This document shows positions 30,350 through 36,516 of a DNA stretch of 37,660 bases, piece after piece. Where the stretch lies: positions 1 to 37,660 of IMG/VR virus record IMGVR_UViG_3300046506_000122; one strand, written 5' to 3'. The stretch is from a virus. The position numbers and the translations under genes were made by a program. Within the stretch, counting starts at the first letter, position 1. Every line of letters begins with the position of its first letter. The notes beneath the pieces are model-generated. The model had not been told where the DNA came from and ran no database searches. It saw nothing but the letters and a program-made list of their open reading frames with translations.

Positions 30350-31182
30350 CACAAGCCCCCTAGGTTTTGGGTCCATGTCAGGTCATCAAAATCCGGCCCG
30401 GCTTTGGCGAGTGGAACAACCCGGCGACCGGCGTAGGTCTGCGCGTTCAACATCCAGTTGCGCCACGTCGCCAGCCAGTCGGCGCGGACTTCACCCTTCG
30501 AACGGAAATGGTTCAAAAACTTTTCGGTTTCCAGGCTGATCGACGTAGCGGGCGCGCGTTCGTTTGCCCATACGATCATGTCGGCAGTTATCGGGAACAA
30601 CTCGGGGACCGCTGTTTTGCGTTTGGTTTTCGGGGCTTTCGGTTCGGTCGGTTCCGTGGCTTTAGGCTGTTGTTTCTTTTCTCTTCTCTTCTCTTCTCTA
30701 TCGTCACCCGTTACGTCACCCGTAACGCCCGGTGACGCGTCACCGTTTAACTTAAGTTTTTCCCTGTAGCGCGCTTGCCGTAGCGCACCCGTCGACCGCC
30801 CGCCATGCTTAGCCGGGGCGTTGTATTCCGTGAAGTTGGGCAAGGTGACGGTATTGTTTTGCGGGTCGTATATCGCCCACTCGACCGCCGCCATTGCCGC
30901 ACCAAAGCCGACGATTCCGGCCGCGTTGTCGAGCGTGTCGAGGGTCGACATATGCCACACGCCGTCCTCCGTGTGTTCGTTCGTTGCGCACCATACGCGT
31001 AACAGCGCCGCCAACGTGACGTCACGCGTAACGTCACGCGTGACCATTCCGTCGAGTGCGCCGTTATGGTTGGTCAATAGGCGACGGCCGATGTCGAGCG
31101 ACGACCCCAGGACGTCGGCCATTTTCCAAACCTTCGGATGGGTCGACAGTGACGCGCGGTATTTGATCCAGTCCCCGGCCAT
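30349..31182 (-). CDS. lambda O-like replication initiator
   Basis: 277 aa from ATG 31182 (TAATG overlap with the HTH gene). N-terminal winged-helix-like part (about 1-130, WIKYRASLSTHPKVWKMADVLG, LLRVWCATNEHTEDGVWHM), a charged linker (about 140-195) with DDREEKRREKKQQ, and a C-terminal domain (about 200-277, EKFLNHFRSKGEVRADWLATWRNWML) that may bind the P-like partner. The linker-coding DNA contains the iteron-like repeats, as in the lambda O gene, where the origin is internal. Confidence 0.8.
   Translation of the reverse strand: MAGDWIKYRASLSTHPKVWKMADVLGSSLDIGRRLLTNHNGALDGMVTRDVTRDVTLAALLRVWCATNEHTEDGVWHMSTLDTLDNAAGIVGFGAAMAAVEWAIYDPQNNTVTLPNFTEYNAPAKHGGRSTGALRQARYREKLKLNGDASPGVTGDVTGDDREEKRREKKQQPKATEPTEPKAPKTKRKTAVPELFPITADMIVWANERAPATSISLETEKFLNHFRSKGEVRADWLATWRNWMLNAQTYAGRRVVPLAKAGPDFDDLTWTQNLGGL
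30669..30699 (+). repeat. polypyrimidine tract beside the iterons
   Basis: A pyrimidine-rich strand containing tandem TCTTC/CTCTT units. On the coding strand it encodes the Lys/Arg/Glu linker. Its position 3 bp from iteron pair A suggests a duplex-unwinding or triplex-prone element, though codon bias of a charged linker could also explain it. Confidence 0.6.
30702..30744. other. candidate replication origin: iteron pair A and palindrome
   Basis: CGTCACCCGTTA (30702-30713) is directly followed by CGTCACCCGTAA (30714-30725), then the 14-bp perfect palindrome GGTGACGCGTCACC (30731-30744). On its left lies a pyrimidine-only strand tract of TTCTC-type repeats (about 30669-30699), which may unwind easily. 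The cluster is inside the O-like gene, as the lambda origin is. Confidence 0.6.
31020..31043. repeat. iteron pair B
   Basis: CGTCACGCGTAA (31020-31031) and CGTCACGCGTGA (31032-31043) are tandem 12-mers of the same consensus as pair A, CGTCAC-(C/G)-CGT-N-A, about 318 bp away in the same gene. They encode the repeated T-R-D-V of the protein. Another CGTGAC at 31015-31020 abuts them as an inverted half. Confidence 0.6.
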
Positions 31183-31445
31183 TACTCGGCCCGCCCGTCG
31201 TACCAATAGACGTCGACTTTGACCATTCGGCCATTGCGGTTCCGTACCGGGATACTGTCCGAGCGAATCGGCTCGCCACGGTTGCGCAGTTCGTGAACGC
31301 GGGCGGCGAGGCGGGTAAACCCCCAAAGCGTAAAGGCTTCCATTGTCGTAATGCGCCCGCCTGATTTCAGGTAGCGCAACACGACGGCCGCTTGAGACGT
31401 GGAGTTGTCAGAGTTCGGGTCGTTGTTCATACTGGCCTCGCTCAT
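31182..31445 (-). CDS. HTH domain protein (phage HTH_39-like)
   Basis: 87 aa from ATG 31445, with GGGGG 6 nt upstream; ATG 31430 (GAGG upstream) is an alternative start. AAVVLRYLKSGGRITTMEAFTLWGFTRLAARVHELRNRGEPI (about 20-61) is the small winged HTH common just before phage replication genes. It may regulate the early operon or assist replication. The leader hairpin at 31450-31486 could mask its SD. Confidence 0.75.
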   Translation of the reverse strand: MSEASMNNDPNSDNSTSQAAVVLRYLKSGGRITTMEAFTLWGFTRLAARVHELRNRGEPIRSDSIPVRNRNGRMVKVDVYWYDGRAE

Positions 31446-31449
31446 AGAG

Positions 31450-31492
31450 AACCCCCGGCCCGTTCCGCACGAACCTACCGGGGGTTTTTTTT
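31450..31492 (+). terminator. strong plus-strand terminator; on the minus strand an SD-masking hairpin
   Basis: AACCCCCGG (31450-31458) pairs with CCGGGGGTT (31478-31486), with an inner GTTC/GAAC stem, then a run of eight T on the plus strand (31485-31492). No plus-strand gene precedes it in this area. On the minus strand the 3' side of the stem is the GGGGG that serves as SD of the HTH gene, so the structure could limit its translation. Confidence 0.75.
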
Positions 31493-31497
31493 GGGAT

Positions 31498-31734
31498 TTA
31501 TTCGGCCGTGTACAGGTCGGGGCCGAGCGGGTAGAGGTCAGGCCGCAACTCGTTACGAGTCACCGCGCCTTTAACCGCGCGCTCAATTTTCAAAACCAAC
31601 TCGGCCGGGATCGTTAGGTTTCGATTGAGGCATTGCCAGATTCGCGGTTGACTCGTGCCGCAACGGCGGGCTAGTTCCGCTTGTCCCCCGGCGAGTCGAA
31701 CCGCTCGCTCAATTGGCCGTTCTACGTCCGTCAT
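31498..31734 (-). CDS. YdaS/Cro-like repressor
   Basis: 78 aa from ATG 31734, because AGGGGGGG lies just upstream; an earlier ATG (31755) lacks an SD. GGQAELARRCGTSQPRIWQCLNRNLTIPAELVLKIERAVKGAVTRNELRPDLYP (about 16-69) is a YdaS-type helix-turn-helix, the usual Cro counterpart opposite CI in gammaproteobacterial prophages. It is the first gene of the leftward early operon. Confidence 0.87.
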   Translation of the reverse strand: MTDVERPIERAVRLAGGQAELARRCGTSQPRIWQCLNRNLTIPAELVLKIERAVKGAVTRNELRPDLYPLGPDLYTAE

Positions 31735-31767
31735 GTCGGCCCCCCCCTGTTCCATTTTCGTAACACA

Positions 31768-31795
31768 AATATAACTTTGGTTTTAAGTCAGTCAA
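31768..31795 (-). promoter_or_regulatory. leftward early promoter (cro-like operon)
   Basis: On the minus strand TTGACT (31795-31790), 16-bp spacer, TATATT (31773-31768). It points into the YdaS/Cro-like gene. The CI-type operator at 31771-31784 lies across the spacer and the -10 box, so CI binding would block polymerase. Confidence 0.8.
31771..31784. promoter_or_regulatory. operator O1, ATAAC-N4-GTTTT
   Basis: ATAACTTTGGTTTT: one perfect and one near-perfect half of the palindrome ATAAC-N4-GTTAT. It covers the leftward early promoter. Confidence 0.7.
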
Positions 31796-31814
31796 GCGGC
31801 GATAACCTGAAAAC

Positions 31815-31842
31815 TTGACTTTCCAATAACAATGGTTATAAA
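31815..31842 (+). promoter_or_regulatory. cI promoter giving a leaderless transcript
   Basis: TTGACT (31815-31820), 16-bp spacer, TATAAA (31837-31842). With a start about 7 bp downstream, transcription would begin at about 31849, at the cI ATG at 31851. There is also no SD upstream of that ATG. Leaderless cI mRNA is known from the lambda maintenance promoter. Confidence 0.75.
31826..31839. promoter_or_regulatory. operator O2, ATAAC-AATG-GTTAT
   Basis: ATAACAATGGTTAT is a perfect inverted repeat of 5-bp halves with a 4-bp centre. It overlaps the cI -10 box, so a repressor bound here would turn down cI itself; in phage logic this could be the Cro-preferred site. A lone ATAAC half-site lies at 31802-31806. 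Confidence 0.75.
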
Positions 31843-31850
31843 TTTCATGC

Positions 31851-32579
31851 ATGAAAACGAACTTATCCCCGACATTGGCCGAGCGTCTGACAAGCGCGAT
31901 GAAAGCCCGCAAGCTAACCCAGGTCCAATTAGCCGCCCTGGTTTCTACCGTTTCCGGCTTTCCGATTTCCCAGGTCGCAATCCAGAAAATCACCTCGGGC
32001 AAAACTCAGCACTCCCGCCGAATCCCCGACATTGCTAGGGCTTTGGGCGTGTCGCCCGAATGGCTCGGTTATGGGGATTCGCCTTTCCCCGAAAGTGGGT
32101 CTACATTCACACCAGAACCTAACCATTCGTCGGACGTTCTCCAGAACACGGACCTCGACGAACTGAAAATAAAATGGGGGTCGGTGCCGGTGGTAGGGAA
32201 AGCAAAGCTAGGCGAGGACGGCTATTTCGACGAAGAAGGCTATCCGCCGGGGTTTGGCGATGGTTGCCTACGCATACAAAGCGACGACCCGGACGCCTAC
32301 GGTCTGCGCGTATACGGCGACTCAATGAGTCCACGCATCAAACACGGCGAGTTCGTGGTGATCGAACCGAATCAACCCCCGGTTCGTTATGAGGAGGTTT
32401 TAGTTAAGACCGTGGACGGTCGCAAAATGATTAAGGTGTTCGCGGGGTACGCCGAGGGCTATTACCGTTTCGACTCCGTGAACGAGGACCATAAGCCGAT
32501 TCACCTTGCCGCCGAGGATGTCGAGGCAATCCATTACGTCGCGGGCATTCTGAAAAAATCCCGCTACTTCGAGCAGTAG
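31851..32579 (+). CDS. cI: CI-type repressor (XRE HTH plus S24 peptidase-like domain)
   Basis: 242 aa. N-terminal HTH (about 8-70; QVQLAALVSTVSGFPISQVAIQKITSGKT, then IPDIARALGVSPEWL). C-terminal LexA/S24 fold with Ser158 in YGDSMSPRIKHGE and Lys195 in GRKMIKVF, spaced 37 residues as in LexA. The hinge (112-121, VPVVGKAKLG) lacks the classical Ala-Gly or Cys-Gly cleavage pair. Keeps the prophage silent; the catalytic dyad suggests RecA-linked induction, but cleavage at an atypical site or another antirepressor route is possible. Translation probably starts on a leaderless mRNA. Confidence 0.92.
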   Translation: MKTNLSPTLAERLTSAMKARKLTQVQLAALVSTVSGFPISQVAIQKITSGKTQHSRRIPDIARALGVSPEWLGYGDSPFPESGSTFTPEPNHSSDVLQNTDLDELKIKWGSVPVVGKAKLGEDGYFDEEGYPPGFGDGCLRIQSDDPDAYGLRVYGDSMSPRIKHGEFVVIEPNQPPVRYEEVLVKTVDGRKMIKVFAGYAEGYYRFDSVNEDHKPIHLAAEDVEAIHYVAGILKKSRYFEQ

Positions 32580-32595
32580 CCCACGCAAGGCATTT

Positions 32596-32623
32596 GCCCG
32601 CTATCACTGGCGGGCTTTTTTTT
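32596..32623 (+). terminator. intrinsic terminator after cI
   Basis: GCCCGC (32596-32601), 8-nt loop, GCGGGC (32610-32615), then eight T. It isolates the repressor transcript from the rightward operon that starts at the next promoter. Confidence 0.92.
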
Positions 32624-32639
32624 GCCCGGTGAAAACTTT

Positions 32640-32653
32640 ATAACTTTGGTTAT
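32640..32653. promoter_or_regulatory. operator O3, ATAAC-TTTG-GTTAT
   Basis: ATAACTTTGGTTAT, a perfect ATAAC-N4-GTTAT palindrome. It abuts the -35 box of the second early promoter (TTGACA begins at 32653). A further GTTAT half-site sits in the -10 region (32673-32677). Confidence 0.78.
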
Positions 32654-32680
32654 TGACAGGGGCCGGACGTGAGTTATATT
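32653..32680 (+). promoter_or_regulatory. rightward early promoter
   Basis: Consensus TTGACA (32653-32658), 16-bp spacer, TATATT (32675-32680). Predicted start near 32687, 23 nt before the first small gene. It should drive the recombination, methylation and excision genes and is likely under CI control through O3. Confidence 0.87.
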
Positions 32681-32709
32681 TGAGTCGTACCTAACAAGGA
32701 CGCGCCACC

Positions 32710-32841
32710 ATGACCACCATCGACAAAACTGTTCTGATCCTCGTTATCCTCGTCGGCTTAACCGGCCTCGCCTACGGCTATTCCGAAGTGGTCGTGGAAC
32801 CCATCATGAACATTGTCAAAGTTCTGCAAACCGCGAAGTAA
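32710..32841 (+). CDS. small membrane protein (43 aa)
   Basis: 43 aa: a short polar start, one hydrophobic helix (about 8-24, VLILVILVGLTGLAYG), then a mixed C-terminus. SD AAGGA lies 10 nt before ATG. It is the first gene of the rightward early operon, the position of small membrane proteins such as superinfection-exclusion or host-takeover peptides; its role is unknown. Confidence 0.7.
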   Translation: MTTIDKTVLILVILVGLTGLAYGYSEVVVEPIMNIVKVLQTAK

Positions 32842-32856
32842 CACCCCCGACCCGAA

Positions 32857-32876
32857 CCCCCCGACCAACAGGGGGG
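32857..32876 (+). other. GC hairpin in the rightward early leader
   Basis: CCCCCC (32857-32862), 8-nt loop GACCAACA, GGGGGG (32871-32876), without a following U-tract. It lies between the first two genes of the rightward operon and could be a boxB-like or mRNA-processing element. Confidence 0.5.
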
Positions 32877-32919
32877 ACGGGTGCAAGCCTCAAAATGGAT
32901 TAACGAGGAAATCCCCCCC

Positions 32920-33102
32920 ATGAAATCAACGCTAATCGAGCGGCAAATTGCCGTGTGCGAATCGTATATCCGCAACTTTGAATCGGGGTTGCCCTACGCG
33001 GACGGCCCGGCCTACTCCCAAGACAAGGAACAAATTCGGCAACTCCGAAAGGAGGTCGAGACGTGGCGCGAAATCCTGGCAATCGTGAAGGGGGCAGCAT
33101 GA
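32920..33102 (+). CDS. small helical hypothetical protein
   Basis: 60 aa from ATG 32920 (GAGGA about 11 nt upstream); an in-frame GTG at 32881 overlaps the GC hairpin region and is less likely. Mostly helical with KEQIRQLRKEVETWREILAIVK near the C-terminus, a probable coiled coil. No family recognised. Confidence 0.65.
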   Translation: MKSTLIERQIAVCESYIRNFESGLPYADGPAYSQDKEQIRQLRKEVETWREILAIVKGAA

Positions 33103-33389
33103 AAGCGACCATCAAGTTTTTCGTTCACCAGAAACCCGGCGAGCCGCAACGCCTGTTCACTAGCGATATGAGCGATTACCCCTTGAGCTTTGGCGCCATG
33201 CTCGGCACGTTCGAAACCGACGTGGAATGGCAAGGGTTCGAGCAAGACCCGACCGCCGTACTCGTCGAGCATTACCAACGGGAAATCGAACGGGAAACCG
33301 CCGAGCATCATTGCCGGGTTCATGTCCTAAACGAACAGATCAACAGTTTACTTTGCCTATCCCACGACGCGGACGAGTCGCCGCTATGA
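33099..33389 (+). CDS. hypothetical protein
   Basis: 96 aa; ATG overlaps the preceding stop (ATGA). KATIKFFVHQKPGEPQRLFTSDM, DYPLSFGAMLGTFETDVEW and a C-terminal coiled helix (EHYQREIERETAEHHCR). Function unknown; it lies upstream of the recombination genes. Confidence 0.65.
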   Translation: MKATIKFFVHQKPGEPQRLFTSDMSDYPLSFGAMLGTFETDVEWQGFEQDPTAVLVEHYQREIERETAEHHCRVHVLNEQINSLLCLSHDADESPL

Positions 33390-33529
33390 CTCGGCAACGT
33401 AACCAGCGGACCGCGCTCGGCTTTCTTGCGGGCCTCGCCTTCTGGTTCCTGCTCGCCGCTTTGCAGGCGCTCGGCGGGGCCGTCACTGATAACGCCTCGG
33501 CCATCGTCTCGACGCAATCCCAGCGCTAA
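33386..33529 (+). CDS. small membrane protein (47 aa)
   Basis: 47 aa, ATG overlapping the previous stop (ATGA). A basic N-terminus (TRQRNQRT) precedes one hydrophobic helix (about 10-29, LGFLAGLAFWFLLAALQALG) and a Ser/Thr-rich tail, giving an N-in single-span protein by the positive-inside rule. No known family. Confidence 0.7.
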   Translation: MTRQRNQRTALGFLAGLAFWFLLAALQALGGAVTDNASAIVSTQSQR

Positions 33530-33545
33530 CCCAGGAGGTCATACC

Positions 33546-34043
33546 GTGGATAAAACCCACTTTCGAAAGGCGTTCGACTCGCCGTACCTATCTAGCGCCG
33601 ATCTTGTCGGGCCGACGGTTTTAACCGTAGCTCGGGTGACGCTTGAGGCCGACCGCACGAAAAAGACAAAGGACGTTTTTAACACGGCATGGTTTGCCGA
33701 GCGCGAGTTGCGTCCCGGCGAAATCCTAAAGCCGATGATCCTCAACGCGACGAACTCGAACACGCTCAAGAAGTTGACCGGCTCGCCTTACATCGAGGAT
33801 TGGCAGAACCTCAAGGTCACGGTGTACGTCGACCCCAACGTCCGGTTTGGCAAAGAAGTAATGGAAGGGCTACGGATTAGCCCAAAGGCTCCGACCGTGG
33901 CGAGCATCACCCCGGCGACCGTGAAGGCGTGGCAAAACGCGAAGGCGGCGTATCTGCGCGACGGCAACCTAAACGCCGTGCTAGCCCGCGCCACCATGAC
34001 CGACGCCGACCAGCAACAACTAATCGCGGAGTGCGCCCAATGA
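33546..34043 (+). CDS. unknown protein paired with the exonuclease, candidate annealing or ssDNA-binding partner
   Basis: 165 aa from GTG 33546, fixed by the strong SD AGGAGGT 7 nt upstream. Beta-rich N-terminal domain (VGPTVLTVARVTLEADRT, VFNTAWFAERELRPGEILKP, NLKVTVYVDPNVRFG) that could be an OB-like fold, and a helical C-terminus (TVKAWQNAKAAYLRDGNLN). It overlaps the exonuclease start (ATGA), the place where Bet/RecT/Erf annealing proteins stand in other phages, yet I see no annealase signature. The role is inferred from position. Confidence 0.6.
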   Translation: MDKTHFRKAFDSPYLSSADLVGPTVLTVARVTLEADRTKKTKDVFNTAWFAERELRPGEILKPMILNATNSNTLKKLTGSPYIEDWQNLKVTVYVDPNVRFGKEVMEGLRISPKAPTVASITPATVKAWQNAKAAYLRDGNLNAVLARATMTDADQQQLIAECAQ

Positions 34044-34678
34044 AGTGGCGCGACGTCGAGCAGAACACGGACGAATGGTTCGCCTTGCGCATCGGCAAAG
34101 CGACCGCCTCGAACTTCGGAACGTTCATGGCGAACTATGGGAAAGCGTTCGGCGACCCGGCCAAACGTTACGCCTTGCAACTGGCGCTCGAACGGGTGAC
34201 GGGTCAGAAGGCGGAATTTAGTTTCAAGAGCGACGACATGGAACGCGGACACATTCAGGAACCAGTCGCGCGAATGCTGTACGAGGACGCGCAGTTCGTC
34301 GAGGTCACTAACGGCGGGTTCTTTGATTGCGGCACCTATGGCGATTCGCCGGACGGACTGATCGGCGAACGCGGCGTCCTCGAAATCAAGTCGGTGACGG
34401 CGGCGGTGCATTGGGCAACGGCCGAACGGGGATCATTCGACCCGGCGTACCGTTGGCAGTTGGTCGGACACCTCGACTGTACCGGCCGGGATTGGGTCGA
34501 CTTCGCGTCGTACTGTTCCGACTTCCCCGAGGCCGGTCAATTGATCGTGTACCGACAGGACCGCGACACCTTTAAGGATGAACTGTTGCAACTGGCCGAA
34601 CGCCGGGCCGAGTTCCTGGCGCTGGTCGACAAACTCACAATTAACATTCCCGAGGTTTGCTATGGCGCGCGGAGTTAA
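34040..34678 (+). CDS. YqaJ-type phage exonuclease
   Basis: 212 aa. YqaJ/lambda-exonuclease family: [15 protein letters not shown] (13-27), [10 protein letters not shown] (68-77), GDSPDGLIG (101-109; Asp105), VLEIKS (113-118; Glu115, Lys117) and QLVGHLDC (140-147; Gln140). These residues make the PD-(D/E)XK site that degrades one strand of duplex DNA to start recombination. Coupled to the preceding gene by an ATGA overlap. Confidence 0.92.
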   Translation: MKWRDVEQNTDEWFALRIGKATASNFGTFMANYGKAFGDPAKRYALQLALERVTGQKAEFSFKSDDMERGHIQEPVARMLYEDAQFVEVTNGGFFDCGTYGDSPDGLIGERGVLEIKSVTAAVHWATAERGSFDPAYRWQLVGHLDCTGRDWVDFASYCSDFPEAGQLIVYRQDRDTFKDELLQLAERRAEFLALVDKLTINIPEVCYGARS

Positions 34679-35147
34679 CAAAGTAATTTTGGTCGGGACA
34701 TGCGGGCAAGACCCCGACGCCCGTTACCTACCCAACGGCAACGCGGTAACGACCTTGAGTCTCGCGACCTCGGAGAAATGGACGGACAAACAAACCGGCC
34801 AGCCGGTCGAGAAAACCGAATGGCATCGGGTCGCGTTGTTCGGCAAGGTCGCGGAAATCGCCGGGCAGTATTTGCGCAAGGGTTCACAAGTTTACATTGA
34901 GGGAAAGTTGCAGACGCGGGAGTGGGAAAAGGACGGGATCAAGCGCTACACGACCGAAATTATCGTGGACATGCGCGGCTCGTTGCAGTTGCTCGGACCG
35001 AAACCCGAGGGGCAACCGGCACCCGCGCAACAACGGCCGCAACAGAACCAGCAAGCGGCCCCCCAGCAAAGCCAGCAAGCCGCGCCGCCTGATAATTGGG
35101 ACGATGATATCCCCTTTATGCGGGTGCCTTACCTGGCGGGCGTGTAG
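34662..35147 (+). CDS. ssb: single-stranded DNA-binding protein
   Basis: 161 aa. N-terminal OB fold (about 4-112, [56 protein letters not shown]), a Gln/Pro/Ala-rich linker (about 115-143), and DDDIPF (147-152). In typical SSBs that acidic peptide is the C-terminus and binds partner proteins; here nine more residues (MRVPYLAGV) follow. The gene starts inside the end of the exonuclease gene. Confidence 0.93.
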   Translation: MARGVNKVILVGTCGQDPDARYLPNGNAVTTLSLATSEKWTDKQTGQPVEKTEWHRVALFGKVAEIAGQYLRKGSQVYIEGKLQTREWEKDGIKRYTTEIIVDMRGSLQLLGPKPEGQPAPAQQRPQQNQQAAPQQSQQAAPPDNWDDDIPFMRVPYLAGV

Positions 35148-35168
35148 CGCGTTAACGGGGGTTTGGGG

Positions 35169-36281
35169 ATGGTGACGTTTGGGTCAGTGTGTAGCGGAAT
35201 CGAATCGGCGTCGGTGGCGTGGCTCCCGCTCGGCTTTCGGTCGACGTGGTTTGCCGAGGTCGACCCGTTCCCTTGCGCGGTCCTGGCGCACCATTACCCG
35301 GACACGCCAAACCTCGGGGATATGACAGGGGTTGCGGCGTTGGTGTTGTCCGGGGCGGTCGACGCGCCGGACGTTCTGATCGGGGGTACGCCGTGTCAAG
35401 CCTTTAGCGTGGCGGGAATGCGCGAGGGGTTGGCCGACGAGCGCGGCGGTTTGACGCTTAAGTTTGTCGAGGTGGCGAATGCAATTGACTATGTTCGAGG
35501 ACGGTCCGGCAAACCCGCCGCCGTCATCGTGTGGGAAAACGTCCCCGGCGTATTGCAAGACACGGCGAACGCTTTCGGATGTTATCTCGCCGCCCTGGTG
35601 GGCGAATCCGAAGCGCTCCAGCCGTCAGGGGGAAAATGGTCGGACGCTGGTTGTGTGTATGGACCCGCGCGAGCAGTTGCGTGGCGGGTGTTGGATTCCC
35701 AATATTTCGGTTTGGCCCAACGCCGCCGACGTGTGTTCGTTGTCGCAAGTGCTAGAAGTGGGTTTGATCCCGCGTCGATATTATTTGAGTCCGAAGGCGT
35801 GCGCCGGGATATTGCGCCGAGCCGAGGCACGGGGCCGGAACTTGCCCGAGGCGTTACATGCGGCGTTGATTTCCGCAACCACTCATTAACCGGCGACCTC
35901 GCCCATACATTGCAGGCGGGCAAGAAAGGACCGGCTCCCGGCAATATGCCGCACGTCTTAACGACGCCGGGGGTTATGTCCGTTCACGGCACACAAGACC
36001 CGGACTTGTTAGTCGATATGGTTCACCCACTCGGGCGAAACGCCGGGCAAGAAAACGCAATATTCGAAGGCGGGCAAGTGCGCCGACTAACACCGCTTGA
36101 GTATGAACGGTTACAAGGCTTTCCCGATTACTACACGCTGATAAGTTGGCGCGGCAAACCGGCAACCGACACGCCGCGTTATTCCGCCATCGGTAACAGC
36201 AAACCGATTCCGGTAGTGCGTTGGATTGGCCGACGACTATTCGAGGCATTGAGCATTGACGAGGTGACTTATGGAAGCTGA
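35169..36281 (+). CDS. C5-cytosine DNA methyltransferase
   Basis: 370 aa from ATG 35169, with a TTG alternative two codons upstream. Motif order of 5-methylcytosine methylases: FGSVCSGIESAS (4-15, SAM binding), GGTPCQAFS (72-80, catalytic Cys76), ENVPGV (123-128), QRRRRVF (184-190), the variable target-recognition region (about 200-300), RLTPLEYERLQGFP near 315 and AIGNSKPIP near 345. No cognate restriction enzyme is seen nearby, so it is a solitary methylase that may protect the phage genome. Target sequence cannot be read from the protein. Confidence 0.93.
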   Translation: MVTFGSVCSGIESASVAWLPLGFRSTWFAEVDPFPCAVLAHHYPDTPNLGDMTGVAALVLSGAVDAPDVLIGGTPCQAFSVAGMREGLADERGGLTLKFVEVANAIDYVRGRSGKPAAVIVWENVPGVLQDTANAFGCYLAALVGESEALQPSGGKWSDAGCVYGPARAVAWRVLDSQYFGLAQRRRRVFVVASARSGFDPASILFESEGVRRDIAPSRGTGPELARGVTCGVDFRNHSLTGDLAHTLQAGKKGPAPGNMPHVLTTPGVMSVHGTQDPDLLVDMVHPLGRNAGQENAIFEGGQVRRLTPLEYERLQGFPDYYTLISWRGKPATDTPRYSAIGNSKPIPVVRWIGRRLFEALSIDEVTYGS

Positions 36282-36516
36282 AATTTTACACGTCCCCGAG
36301 ATTGCAAAACTAATGGGTCGTACAGAATCGGCCATCCGTAGCGCGGTGCAACATCGCGCCGATTGGTTGCCGCCGTTCTATAAGCAAGGCACGCGGATAT
36401 GCTGGCGCGTTGAAACAGTGCGCAAGTTCCTAAAGGATTTCGAACAGGGGGAATATAAAGAAGTGAAAGCCGGGCGGCCCCGTAAAGAGCCGCCGCGTGT
36501 GTTGGCACTAGGGTAA
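36271..36516 (+). CDS. putative excisionase (HTH_17/MerR-like)
   Basis: 81 aa; start lies within the end of the methyltransferase gene. EILHVPEIAKLMGRTESAIRSAVQHR (about 4-29), PPFYKQGTRICWRVETVRKFLKDF is a small winged-helix domain of the kind in excisionases and AlpA-like proteins. It is convergent with int, with a 9-bp overlap of their 3' ends. Opposite transcription of xis and int allows excision only when the rightward operon is active (inferred). Confidence 0.72.
   Translation: MEAEILHVPEIAKLMGRTESAIRSAVQHRADWLPPFYKQGTRICWRVETVRKFLKDFEQGEYKEVKAGRPRKEPPRVLALG

Noticed and set aside
31709-32002. 97-aa minus-strand frame across the immunity region
   Set aside because: Would cover both divergent promoters and operators and the start of cI; shadow frame.
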